A DNA stretch of 64,000 bases from positions 620,001-684,000 of the forward strand of contig CM065881.1 of the NCBI GenBank assembly GCA_033439255.1, given 5' to 3'. The position numbers and the translations under genes were made by a program. Shown in pieces: positions 38,178 through 49,450 of this stretch. The DNA is from Hericium rajendrae. Lineage: Eukaryota; Basidiomycota; Agaricomycetes; Russulales; Hericiaceae. Numbering within the stretch: the stretch's first letter is position 1; each line of letters starts with the position of its first letter. Below the pieces are notes generated by a model that worked only from the letters and a program-made list of their open reading frames with translations, did not search any database and was not told the origin of the DNA.

Positions 38178-38453
38178 TGTCGATGCGACCTGGACGCACT
38201 GGAGATTGATTCTTCAATCTCTCACGATGGCAGATGCCACAACGTTAGCTAGCTCTCATTCGGTGGCTATGCTGGTCAGTAGCAAACCAGATAGGGATGA
38301 GGATAGGGAAGTCGAATGAGCCGAACCAAGTCGTTGGGCTGCTGGAAATGGTGTGTTCGATCAGCTCGTCCTCATTAGTGGTATTGACAATCTGTGCAGA
38401 TGTACATGTCCTGGCATGCTTACTTACCAGTGACAATGTAGAAGCGCTCTTTC

Positions 38454-38625
38454 TATTAGTCCTACTCAATTTCAGCTTTTCGTAGCTGCTTTTTGATGCT
38501 GCTTTTTGGCCGCTTGGCGTCGCTTAGGCTCGCTAAGGCTCGCTTACCGCTGTCGGTGTCAGGCACATTGGAAAAAGCAGCAAGCAAAAAGCAGCGCAAA
38601 AAGCAGTAATTGAGTAGGGCTAATA
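38454..38625. mobile_element. small TA-flanked MITE
   Basis: About 170 bp. The left end TATTAGTCCTACTCAATT is mirrored by the right end (reverse complement TATTAGCCCTACTCAATT). The inverted similarity continues inward through two copies of GCTGCTTTTTG on each side, giving terminal inverted repeats of about 50 bp. Both ends carry TA, the target of Tc1/mariner-type elements. The 60-bp centre holds GCTTAGGCTCGCTAAGGCTC. There is no coding capacity, so it would need a transposase from elsewhere. Confidence 0.7.
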
Positions 38626-39016
38626 ATTGGCTGCATGGCCAATCTTCCTCTCCATTGAGTCCGGAGCCCTGGATCCCGATAACGCAGGAAGTTCAGTGTG
38701 TTATGGCGATCGTGCCTTATGCAGGGACCAGCGATAGACCAGGTCGACCAGGTACAATCGTAGACTAAGTATTAGGCTATAGCCCTTCGAGGTAGGTATC
38801 ATCCTTATCGGCCACGAGAGTCCACTCAGCCCGCTCAGTAACCTGACTCCGTATCTTCAGACAACATTGCCAAGCTATTCGGTCATGAGTCCGACCTCGA
38901 ACTAATATCCTGGAGCGCGCGATCGCGCTGCTGCTATCTGCAACTGCTGTATGTGCATAAAGACAAACAGCGCTTACAAGTTAGGATGCGTGACACCCGC
39001 TTCTCGAGCCACTGTC
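38626..39016. other. 5' region of the MFS gene
   Basis: About 390 bp with no gene; contains the second copy of a 19-nt dispersed word (38726-38744). Confidence 0.4.
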
Positions 39017-41426
39017 ATGGAGAGCAAGATCAAGGTCAATGACGCTACGTTCTACGAGACGAAGACAACGACAACGCTTCCTGTCGATGAAGCTGGAGAA
39101 CATGCCATTTTGGAGGTGCCGTTGGATGAGGAACGACGCCTTCTTCGGAAGTTCGACTTCCTCCTTCTGCCGCCGTTGTCCCTCATGTATGGTTCCCGTC
39201 ATGCCCTTGAGCTCTACCTAACTGCGACCGGTCGAACCACAGGTACCTCTGCAATAATCTGGACAGAGGAAACATTGGTAACGCCAAAACCGATGGATGG
39301 GATAAGGTCAGTGTCAAGGTGCCTCCATTTGACGATGACCTGACCGAACATGTCAATAGGACATCCATTTGACCGGGAACCAGGTAGATAATAAGCAATT
39401 CTTGCATGCTTCAACGATTGACGAGGATTGTAGTATTACTTGCTGGTCATGATATTCTACGTAAGTGACGATTATATTCGACCGCTCGCAGAGGGCTCAT
39501 CGATGTGTATTAGATCCCATTCTGCTTGTAAGTCGAACCTCAGACGATCTGAAATCGCTGTTTCTGATCTTTACGAAGGGCTGGCATCCCCACCAGCATT
39601 TTTATCAAGCGTTTTTCTGCCGCACGAGTTCTCCCCATCATGATGATAGGATTTGTGTGTTTATCGCTCGACCCGTGCAAAAAAACTCGCTCACATCATT
39701 TATATCAGGGTTCCATGGCACTTTGCACCGCTGCGGCGAAGAACTTCTCCCAGGTCTTTGCACTCAGATTTCTACTTGGCCTTTTCGAGTCGGCAATGCT
39801 GCCTGGTGTGGTATGGATTGCTTTCCTTGTCTTCCAGGCTACGTTGTATTGAATCTTGCTAGGTGTTTTATCTCTCCACATTCTACAAAAGAAATGAGCT
39901 TGCTTCGCGAGTGGGGTTATTCTACGGTACTTCGGTCTATGTACCTTTTCTACCTCATAGCTGATGTTTGGAATCTTAGCCGCATACTCTATTGCTGGGG
40001 CCTTCTCGGGTAAGTGTCATGTATTTTCCTATGTTCCCCTTCACCGGCTCATGCTGGTATCTCATTCAGGTCTCATCGCGTTCGGAGTCTTCCATATACA
40101 TAACTCCAAGTACCATGCATGGCAGTTTCTGTTCTGGATTGAAGGTGAGCCTGGTGCGCTTTAGATAGGAACTTTCGCTGAGGAATCGGGTGCAGGCGGC
40201 TGCACAATATTTTTCGCAATATTGGCGTTCCTGTGGCTGGTGAGTGTATCGCTCAGACTCTCTCTGAACGCACTTAAGCGCATCTACAGCCAAGATCGCC
40301 TGTTACCTGGTGGCTCCTCTCTGCGCGTGAAAAGGAGCTTGCCCGTGCGAGGCTTCTTGCCGACTCGTCCGTGGCGGTTGACGAGAAACTCAACATCCGC
40401 GATGCCTTCAATTCTTTCAAAGACTGGCAATACTGGATTTGGGCGATCATAAGTATTTCGCTTGGCGTTCCCCTGGCCAGCGTCAACAATTTCTTACCCC
40501 AGATCGTTGCGAGTTTGGGCTACTCGACGGTCAAGACCAATCTCTATACCGTTGCGCCTAACAGTCCGTGAAATCTTGAAGTTGCGTTCACGCCTCGGAC
40601 TGATTATTACTGACACGCAGTTGTCGGCACGGTGGCGTTGGTGATGCTGACATTCTCTTCTGATTATTTCCGGGAGCGGACCATCCATGTGTCAGTTAAT
40701 CCGTCGCCAGTAATGCTCAGGTCCCAAAGATTTAATGCGCTCAAACAGATGCATACCTCTGGCTACCACTCTCGCCGGCTTCATTATCCTAGGCTGTGTC
40801 AATCCGTTGGAGAGCAAGGGTGTGGCCTACTTTGCCTGCTTTTTGCTCTGCATGGGGGTGAGTTGATTACGCTGATGGGCTTTCCAAAACGTAGACTAAC
40901 GTGAAGGTGAAGGCCTTCTCCCCCTCGGTTCTAGTTGCGTCCTGGTATTCGAACAACACTCTTAGCGAGAACCGTCGAGTGGTAGTCGCTGCCGTGATGG
41001 GTAAGCGGCTTCATTGCATAGCATCAACGCACTCATAGGTTGGTTGCAGTTGGCATTGCCAATGCGGCGGGCCTCATTTCCACTAACGTCTTCAAAGCCA
41101 AAGACGAACCTAAGTATGTACCGGCTTTGATCACGTCAGGTGAGTATCGTCCGTGTGAATACACCGCATGAATAGCTCGACTGACTTCGTTGTGCTTCAA
41201 AAGCCGTCTTCGGCGCCCTGTGCATCGTACTTACTGTTGGGTGAGTTTGTCGCAAACGAAATAATGTGACGGTCAATCTAATTAAAATCATAGATTGGGC
41301 TTTTACATGCGGTGGGAGAACAGGAGGCGAAACAAGGAACAGGGCGTAAATGTGACGGCGGCAGATGTCTCGACAGAAGGATTGAAAGATGGCATCAGGT
41401 CGTCATCCTTCCGTTTCATGTACTAA
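39017..41426 (+). CDS. MFS transporter, allantoate permease (Dal5)-like
   Basis: Eighteen exons can be joined in phase to give 496 residues: 39017-39186, 39243-39306, 39360-39383, 39434-39460, 39514-39527, 39579-39654, 39709-39810, 39863-39926, 39980-40009, 40070-40144, 40196-40239, 40290-40563, 40621-40690, 40749-40857, 40913-41000, 41050-41139, 41204-41240, 41294-41426. The protein shows LDRGNIGNAKTDG after helix 1, as in anion:cation symporter MFS proteins. Next come RFLLGLFESAMLPGVVFYLS, YKRNELASRVGLFYG, WQFLFWIEG with the loop after helix 6, and C-terminal FYMRWENRRRNKEQG. It should sit in the plasma membrane and import an organic anion such as allantoate, a vitamin or a dipeptide; which one cannot be read from sequence. 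Exon 5 is 14 nt. Exon 15 could start 6 nt earlier. Confidence 0.85.
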
Positions 41427-42002
41427 GCACGAAGGCTTTGAATAGTGCTAGACGGACCGCGGTCCAAGTATTATGGCTTTCCTCTTGTAATGATGTACTT
41501 TTGCTATGCCATCGGCCCTGACCTTGGGGTGTCGAATAATCATCCGCACGGCTTGGTGCCCATGAGTTCGATGGAGTCTCTGGGAATTTTTGCCACCTAC
41601 AAGAATCCAATGCAACCACAGGCGGGGTTCAGAGCTTGGATGATCATTGCAGAGTTCTGACGGCACCAGCATCCCGCCACGAACTTTCGTACATCCTTTT
41701 TGACGATCAGAGCAGCAGAGACAGAATTTATACATTCACCATCATGCGGCGAAAAAGATACTGTAAACTCCGTACGTAGGATAGCTCAAGGTATCATTGT
41801 CAAGGACATGATCCTGCCACCATGGATCTGTTGTTGCTCGAAGATTGCTGCTCTTTGTGGCCACGCACCTGCGCTTGACCGTTGTGCATATGGGCATTAT
41901 GAAGTGTCCGCAGTATTAGCCTCAATATGTACTGCAGCGAGTCGCTGTGTGATATCAAGTCAGATGCGAGAGCAGGAGTCACGGGAGTCGAGGATGAAGC
42001 GC
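41427..42002. other. 3' flank of the MFS gene
   Basis: About 575 bp with no supported gene, ending at the target site of the adjacent MITE. Confidence 0.4.
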
Positions 42003-42011
42003 GCTGAAGTA

Positions 42012-42782
42012 CAGGTTCCTACCCATCCGTCCAGGGAGGGCAGCGGGCAGTAGACGTGGAAAACATATGACTCATCATTAATGACAAATTGGTCCGAGGA
42101 AAAACCGAGACTTCTGCCCACTGCCCTCCCTAAGACGGCTGGCACAAAACATTTGTAAACAAACGCCACACCGGCCGGTCGGTCCCAATTTGGGCGAGCG
42201 ACCGGTGGACACGCAATGTTCGGGACGTGTGACGGGCACGTCCTCTGCCTAACCCACTGCTGCGCTCCCCGACTGCCAGCACCACTTATTTCATATATGT
42301 TGGTGCATATTATTGGCAGTACGGTCGAGTGGTAGATGTTGTGAGTGCAAGCTTTATAACTTTCTGATTCGAACCCTGACTATGCCTGTGATGAGGGTTG
42401 TGTATTCATAGGCTCATTTCGTCATATTTTATGTGCTCTCAGCAGCTCTCAATAAAGCCATTTTTTTTCTGAGATATTTTATGCCCGTTGTACCCTCAGT
42501 TGAGGCTAGCTGCATTGTACTTCGAGAGTGGTGTCGAGGCTCTAATACTTATCACACGTCACATAACGCATCGTCCGCTTGAACATGTCCATATTGGGAG
42601 GAAGGTACCTCCGCGCGGCCGGTGTGGCGTTTGTTTACAAATGTTTTGTGCCAGCCGTCTTAGGGAGGGCAGTGGGCAGAAAGTCTCGGTCTTTCCTCGG
42701 ATCAATTTGTCATTAATGATGAGTCATATGTTTTCCACGTCTACTGCCCGCTGCCCTCCCTGGACGGATGGGTAGGAACCTG
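42012..42782. mobile_element. Mutator-like MITE, 771 bp, with 9-bp target duplication
   Basis: Terminal inverted repeats of about 166 bp (42012-42177 and 42617-42782) start CAGGTTCCTACCCATCCG and are nearly identical. The direct repeat GCTGAAGTA lies immediately outside both ends (42003-42011 and 42783-42791): a 9-bp target-site duplication. Long inverted repeats plus a 9-bp duplication are the pattern of Mutator-like elements. The 440-bp centre encodes nothing but contains a tRNA-like segment. The close match of the two ends suggests recent insertion. Confidence 0.85.
42315..42385 (+). other. tRNA-like (pol III promoter-like) segment inside the MITE
   Basis: GGTCGAGTGGTAG at 42323-42335 resembles the A box of Leu/Ser tRNAs (GGCCGAGTGGT), and GATTCGAACCC at 42366-42376 is one base from the B box GGTTCGAACCC. 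Spacing of about 43 bp is right for a tRNA-derived promoter. The acceptor and T stems pair badly, so this is not a working tRNA; it may be the head of a SINE or a tRNA relic. Confidence 0.4.
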
Positions 42783-43060
42783 GCTGAAGTACTGCTGAAG
42801 GCTGCTGAAGGCTAGGCGCCAGCAGATCGAGAGATAAGATAAGATGATACGACAAGCGCCCAAATCTTCAAGTTGGAGAGTTGCGAGGGCAATGCGAGGG
42901 CCGAATGACCTGTTGCGCCCCGACTGGACTTTCCTAGCATCAACGGAATATTATTGAAATAGCCTTCTTCTACGAGGTCTGGTACGTTGAAAATCTCGTT
43001 TTCTACTTACTTTAATCCACTGATCTCTTCTGGCCAGAACGGTCCGGCGACGTGCTTCAA

Positions 43061-45017
43061 TGGCGCCTGATGATACGTCTGGCCCAAGTGTTAATGGGAA
43101 TGAGAAGTACGTATTATTCAAAGACTTACCGACGTCATCTACAGATATATATTGTTTCGGGATTTTCTGAATATTTTCCGCTGTAGTAATGATGTCGGGT
43201 GTCAAGCAAGCTATCATGCCTCGAAATCGGCGTTACCGCAGGGCAACGACGCCGAACGACTCGGCGTGTCGAGCAAATCGAATGCAGTGGTCAGAACAAA
43301 ACGTCAAGACCTTCTCAAACAAATAGCAGAAAGCATGGCTCTCACAGCTTCGCTCAAAACTCAACTGAACGCCCTCGCCCCGGTCACTCGTCTTCCACCT
43401 GAAGTGATCGCCGAGATTTTCTCGATCCTCTGCGATGTGCAAGACCCGGATCCTTCCCTGGAGGACAGTATGGACCTGTTGTTTGAGGAGGAATCCCTCG
43501 GGGAGCTCGAGGAGCCAAAAACGCGCCCCCTTTGCGTGGAGAAGTTGGGCTGGATGCTGGTCACACAGGTTTGCTCAGATTGGCGTTCCGTGGCGGTTAA
43601 TACTCCAACCCTCTGGAAGCGCATCACTTGGTCCCTCGGACATTCTTGGGCGAGCCGAATGCTCTCAAACTCGAGGCTAGTCCCAATCTCCGTCCGGATG
43701 GAGAAGAATCAGAACAAGCCAATTGACAAGAACGATCCTGAGCTGATCGCACGGCATCTCTCTCACATGCGTCATTTGTATCTGTCGATCGAGGGCGCTT
43801 CTCCAATGGACGCATTGCTGAAGGAGGCCAATGGGTCCACACCTTTATTACAGACTCTTCATCTCGCCGTCCACATCACATCCAACGTTCGTCGAGCCCG
43901 GAGACACGTCTCTACTACACCAAGCGATCTGTTTGGTGGTTACGCTCCCGGATTGCGCAAGATCATCTTATCCGATGTTTTTATCCCGTGGACGTCTCCC
44001 TTGTTCAAAGGCCTTCACTGGCTATCCATGACTCTGCCTATCCGATCTTTCCCCAGGGATGTAGAGTGGGCTCCGACATTGACGCAATTCCTCGACGCTC
44101 TCCAGAACATGCCGAAACTAACATACCTCGAAGTCGAAGGCTCTCTGCCTACCTACGAGCCCGAGATGGCGTCATCGTTTCTTTCGTCCAACGTGCGCAG
44201 GGCAAGGCTTGGCCGGCTTAGGAAGCTACATCTAGGAGGGAGGACCCTAGACGTCGCCCTGGCATTGAGACATCTGTCACTCCCACTGTCAACCGAACTT
44301 AGCCTGGCCATCGTCTCCCGTGCCGAACATGAAGATGCCCAGATTGAGGTCGCGAGTGCACGCAAACTCTTTACCGTTCTGTCGAACCACATCAACCCCC
44401 GCGGGGGCGACCCTATTCCTATGCACGAAATATCCGTCACCAGGTCGTCCAGACTGGAAATCAATGTCTACCCTGATTCCAGATGCGGGACCATCTCTCT
44501 GCAAATTGAGGGTTGCCTGGACAGAGCTGCATTCGTGCGGAGTTGCTTCGAAGACCCTCTGTTCCGGACAATCCCTTTTATGCATCTTATGGGACTGGGT
44601 TGGCAGGAGCATGAATTACTCCAGATCTTTGGACAGCCAGGCGGTAACGCCTCGACCGTCAGGTCCATGTTCATTTCTGGAAGCAATGGAGCATCGCGCT
44701 TCTGTACTTTTCTGTGCTTCCGCAGCATGGCTAACATCGTGATGGAGGGTGCAATAGTGCCCATGACCGCGGGCGAACTGCCGTTGCCGGCACTCAACGC
44801 ATTGGAGTTTACGCAATCAGACTTTAATGACGAAGTTACCAGGCGATGTCTGACGACTGCAGTGCGGATGCGCAAGGAGTGCGGCATCCCGTTAGAGGTG
44901 CTCGCATTCACGGATTGCTCGCTACCCGATGACGATGATGGATGGCTCGAAGAGCTGGAGGGATTCGTGCCAAATGTCAGGGTGGAGGACTTGGAAGGCT
45001 ACGATGATGATTTTTGA
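43061..45017 (+). CDS. F-box-like protein with leucine-rich C-terminus (paralogue 3)
   Basis: Exon 43061-43107 (MAPDDTSGPSVNGNE) joins exon 43187-45017 across a 79-nt intron and gives 625 residues. The long exon alone has no ATG before its coiled coil, so the small first exon decides the start. Coiled coil RQDLLKQIAESMALTASLKT leads to the F-box: VTRLPPEVIAEIFSILCD and GWMLVTQVCSDWRSVAVNTP, then TLWKRITWSLG. Leucine-rich strands follow (PKLTYLEVEGSLP, LGRLRKLHLGG). The end is very acidic (DCSLPDDDDGW ... GYDDDF). Probably an SCF substrate receptor; substrate unknown. It is the intact relative of the stop-bearing gene at 32603. Confidence 0.87.
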
Positions 45018-45292
45018 GTAGGTTCTTTTTCTCGGTCACTTATCCAAGTTCATGTTCGTCGCGACTGATCTCTCGCCTTTTGCAGTGGGAAACGGTTTTT
45101 CAAGATTCCAAAGAACTGCACGGATGTGATGCTTGTCCTCTTCGCTGGTTAATACGATAGACCAAAGCCCGACACAAGAATGCATTGACATACAGATACC
45201 TGAACACTAATGACGACTATTTTTACAGATAATGATAAACTTATTCTCCCTTTATTGACCCGGAATCTCTTTTCTGTTCCCCTCACCGACCT

Positions 45293-46596
45293 TCAAGCCT
45301 TCGCCTTACCGGCCCTCTTCAACCAGTCCTTCGAAGCCGTGTCTGCACCGCGAATGGCGTTGAACACGATATCCTCGTTGATCGGGGTGTTCATGTTCCA
45401 GATCGTCTCGTTCGGTGAGCACGACTGCTTCGCGACGCCCCGCAGCTGCGCGTCGGTCGCGTCTCCGATGCCCAGGTCGCCGAGCGTGATCGGCAGGTCG
45501 ACGGAGTGTAGGAGCGCGATGTACCGGTCGAGCTCGGCGGTGGGCGCGCCATCGAGGATGAGCTGGCAGACGATGCCGAAGGAGACTAGGGGAGGCACCA
45601 GGTGAGTATGGCATACTGAGCTAGAAGCGCAGACAGACGGACCTTTCTCTCCGTGCATCTTGGTGTGCAACTCGTGGTTGTCGATGGCCGTGAGGCCATT
45701 GTGGATCTGTATCCACGTGCTCGTCAGGTGAGCCCCGGCTGACACCCAGAAACAGGACGCACGGCATGCGCAGCAGCCAAGCCGCCGCTCTCGAAGCCCA
45801 GCCCGGACAGCAGCGTGTTCGCCTCGACAACGGCCTCCAGCGCAGGCGTCACGGCATGCGCCTTGTTGGCCTCCACGGCCTGGCGCCCGTACTCGAACAG
45901 GATCTCCTCGCACTTCTGGCAGATGGCAGCTGCGACCTCGGACGGCAAGCCGCCAGGGAAGTTCGGGCTGTTACGCGCGGCGCGCGCCTCGACGTTGGTC
46001 GCGAGGGCGTCGCCGATGCCGGAGGCGAGGAAGCGCGCGGGGGCGTGCGCGACGACGGTCGTGTCGACGAGGACGATGCTCGGGTTCTTCGAGTAGAAGC
46101 GGTAGCGGTCGAACGAGCCATTCGCGTGGTAGAGCACCGAGAGCGCGGAGCACGGCGCGTCGGTCGAGGCCGTGGTCGGCAGGACTGCGATCTGGAGGTG
46201 CAGGTCGTCTGCGATGCCTTTGGCTGTGTCAATGGTCTTGCCGCCGCCGAGCGCGATGATGAAGTCGGCCTTGCACTGCGCGGCCTGGGTGCCGAGACGC
46301 TTGATCTCGTCGCTGGTGGCTTCGCCGCCGAAGACGCCACGGGTGACTTTGAAGGAAGCGTCTTCGAGCGCAGCGGTCAGGTTCTTGCCGGCTGAAAGTG
46401 GAGTGAGTAGCACTCGAAAGAGGAAAGTTAAAGGTAGGCGCGTACCGATGGGGTAGACTATGTCATCGCAAAGAAGGAGCGGGGAGCGCCCGAACGAAGA
46501 CAGGTACTTCCCCGCGTTCTTAATGGCGGATGGGCCCTGTATGTACTTGCCCGGCGACTGGAAGATCTTTTCGGTAACACCGTTGGGGTTCGGCAT
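45293..46596 (-). CDS. iron-containing alcohol dehydrogenase, glycerol dehydrogenase-like
   Basis: Four exons (46596-46446, 46391-45763, 45706-45643, 45585-45293) give 378 residues. Visible signatures are the N-terminal FQSPGKYIQGPSAIKNAG, the nucleotide-binding ADFIIALGGGKTIDTAKGIA, and LPTTASTDAPCSALSV. The metal-binding residues are expected at D in SGIGDALATNVEARA and the two histidines in ESGGLAAAHAIHNGL (built across the second intron). The following helix reads HTKMHGEKVSFGIVCQLILD. Length and order match bacterial and fungal glycerol dehydrogenases (GldA type), which oxidise glycerol to dihydroxyacetone with NAD and a divalent metal. Presence of such an enzyme next to F-box and WD40 genes shows no functional link. 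Confidence 0.92.
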
Positions 46597-48112
46597 GTTG
46601 ACAGTCGTAAGTTAGAAGGAAAGCTGGATGAGTGCGAAAGTGCGCTGAAGAGTTTCGGAGGGTGGGACATGTTTCATATATAGGGTGCTAGACAGGGGTC
46701 CGGGCCCATCTATGACAGGAAGGGATACTTAGGCCGATCTCACTTGGGGCATAAAAGAATTTCGTCTGAGCTGGTGTCTGGCTGAAATGCAGATACGCCT
46801 ATAAATTTCAGCTGTGACGTGAGATAATCTAAGATCTAACCGAAATGGGTAGTTCCAGCCAGATTTCAGAACATCGTAAAGTCGTGTAGGATATCTTATC
46901 TCTTCCACATCTCTGAGTTGCTAGAATCTGATACAATCTATGAGTTTTGTTGGGTGTTTCGGGCGAGCCATGATTAATCATTTCTAGCGGAAAAGTGGGA
47001 GGCTGAAACGTGTCGACCTTGTAAAAACACCGACGGGTTTCAGCTGCATCGAAAGGCGGACGAGATTTCGGGTTTGCGGCATTGCTCGGCCAATCGGATG
47101 CTGCCCTGAAACTGCTGTTCTCGGAAGGCTTCCAGCCAAAGCAGTCTGTGTTAAAAACAAGCATTGATGGCCGACTGTCAGCTGAAGCATTTTCTGCCCG
47201 AATTAAAACATATCGTGCCCAGATCGCATTGGCGAAAAGTCGAATAAAGTTTTGCATTGAGGCCAGACATCGGCTCAGCCGAAATCCAGGCATATGTCTT
47301 TATCTCGGCCACCTTTCGGTGTGGCTGAAACAAAGCTGTCTTCCTCGGTTTCAGCCAGCTTCTCGCTCAGGCAACATTTGCTCCGGAAATCAAATATATC
47401 TACGGGGCTTCTGCCGAGAGGAATCTCAGCTGAAATCTCGAATTTTAGATCGATATTAGATGGAGCATCAGCATGCAGCGTCGCAGCTCAGATCGGCGCC
47501 GGTAACGGCAGCTCGTCAACCGTGATCAGCGGGAAGTACCAGCTCCGGGCGGCAGCTCCGGGTAGCTCCGGGTACCACAAACACTGACTATTGCCGTGAC
47601 CCCGGAGGCAATGGCAGTACAGTACGATTGATTGTACAACAACTACACGACGACGAGCTGAAGAGAGATGACGATGTTCAAAATACCTGCTATCCCAATA
47701 ATTATCAAAACAATCATAAGTACTGAATCTCGCATCATTTCCCAGCGTGACTTGGACCGGACTACAGTTCTGGACGGTAAGGATGCATTGATGTTGTTAG
47801 TTGCTTCCTCGGACAGAGGGATAATATGATTGTATCCGCCAACCTAGTCACAAAAGATGAGATCCACAAAAGGATAGCCCGAGATGTAAGATACCGGTGT
47901 AACTGCCCATATTTTGATTGAAGGCTTTGTGTCACCTATGTCAGCAGTGCCGGTTGCGAGTCGATGTACATTCACTTGCGGAGAGCTAGACTAAGGGAAC
48001 ATCAGTGCTGCCAAAGCTTAGAAAAATAGAACTTACACTCACGTCGATCACTTGGACTGTTTGTAGTTCTGGGCGTAGCAAATCAGATCCGGATCATGTC
48101 TTACTTCTGGAT
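46597..48112. other. gene-poor stretch with repeated TTTCAGC words
   Basis: 1.5 kb without a supported gene. The part at 46781-47440 is dominated by short inverted words (see the repeat entry). 47480-47600 has tandem GGCAGCTCCGGGTAGCTCCGGG sequence. The end near 48000 may hold the last coding bases of the WD40 gene. Confidence 0.45.
46781..47436. repeat. cluster of GCTGAAA/TTTCAGC words
   Basis: Seven exact copies of the 7-mer GCTGAAA or its complement TTTCAGC occur in 656 bp (at 46781, 46806, 47002, 47038, 47323, 47348, 47429), with several one-base variants (CAGCCGAAAT, GTCAGCTGAAG). Fewer than one is expected by chance. They lie in both orientations and are irregularly spaced. Confidence 0.6.
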
Positions 48113-49259
48113 TTACTTGCCATGCCCATGGGTCAAAACTTGCTGTGTGCCAGAGGCCAAGTCTCGTATGAATACCTCGCCACTGTCGCTCCCATAAGCC
48201 ACGATCTCCTTCTCGCCTCGATGCACAATGGTCATTTGGATGGGCATATTCCGTCTTACTTTCTGACTGATAGTCTTGATCCACGTCGGACGGTCTGCAA
48301 CGCGGTACACATCGATTCCATTTTTTAAGTTCCAAATTAATAGAGTACGTGATTCCGCCGACCAAGCTGTGTTTCCGCTAGCAAAGTGTGAGCTCGAGAC
48401 CGTATGATATTTGCATCAAAGAACCAAACTACTCACATACGGTTGATCACTTTGTGATGCCAAAGATTAGCCCACGGATTAATTGACCAAGCAGATCTAG
48501 CATTGAGTTAGACTTGCATAAATGAGTCTATGGATGCACTTACATCAGTCGCGATTCAAGAAAACTGACCATCACGGTACGACCACCGTCGATAAAATGA
48601 CAGCTACGCGCGATGTCCCTTCGCGCGCTCTGGTCAGCAGGTGGCTCAAGACGTAGTACCTGAAAATAAGCTTTTGAAATCTAATATTGAGAACTACAGT
48701 ACAGTGAGTATCACGTACGGGACTCGTCTATACTCAGTGACACCAGTGCGAACCTTCCGCGGGTGGTCACCGCCGCGATCTTCTGAAGGATATCGACGCA
48801 GATATCTTCAACGGGGTTGTCAAATAGCGTGTAATTCGACACCAATTCAAAAGCTGTCTATTTATTTATGACTCAATAGAAGTAGAGACGATCAATTCAG
48901 AAGCGTACCCCAGCCTTGGACCCCCTCCACAACTGTATGTTTCCATCTGCTCCACCGCATATAAACGTCGCGTCTTGTGTACCTTGTGGGGACCAAAGCC
49001 ATTTGATGGCAGTTATCGCCCCTTGTTTCGGACGGATGCGTTGAAGCATCTTTGCCTCTGCCACAGACCATACTATTATGTGTCCGTCGTCGGCTTGAAA
49101 AGTTAAGATGAAGATATGCATGGAGTACTACAATTAGATGACAGTGTACGTACCACCACTTGCGAGTAAAGATTCATCCTCAGTCAGCCGTAAGCAGTTG
49201 AGAGGCGCCGTATGTCCTCTAAGTGAGCCTTGAAAAGAGTAGTTCTGCTGCAATTCCAT
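48113..49259 (-). CDS. WD40-repeat protein
   Basis: Six exons (49259-49154, 49093-48909, 48857-48719, 48670-48544, 48496-48437, 48377-48113) keep phase and give 293 residues. Blades are clear: LRGHTAPLNCLRLTEDESLL then ADDGHIIVWSVAEA; WSPQGTQDATFICGGADGN then IQLWRGSK; and YGSDSGEVFIRDLASGTQQV near the end. The stretch NRIGNTAWSAESRTLLIWNL is typical of WD40 proteins common in Agaricomycetes. It would act as a protein-binding scaffold; partners are unknown. The TAA at 48113 ends the frame one blade early. An alternative intron from the AAGTAAATCC there could add more residues, but I could not keep phase, so the C-terminus is uncertain or truncated. Confidence 0.72.
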
Positions 49260-49358
49260 CTGCAGCGGATGCGTTTCGGAACTGTGCAAGACGTGAGTAA
49301 GATGACCACGAGATATGGACGACGAGATTTCAATACATCTGAATTAGTCTTCTAATAT

Positions 49359-49450
49359 GGCATTCGACACGCATTTGAGGTTTATTCGACGCGCATTCGA
49401 GATGCACACAGGGCGCATTCAAGGCGCAATCAGGGTTGCATTAGAGGTGC
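49359..49450. repeat. short imperfect GCATTCGAGG repeats
   Basis: Six copies of a degenerate ten-mer (GCATTCGACA, GCATTTGAGG, GCATTCGAGA, GCATTCAAGG, GCAATCAGGG, GCATTAGAGG) lie in 92 bp between the WD40 gene and the next gene, with spacings of 11-22 bp. Confidence 0.5.

Noticed and set aside
43152-43186. F-box protein starting at the TTG that opens the long frame
   Set aside because: An upstream ATG exon with correct phase and splice sites explains the start better.
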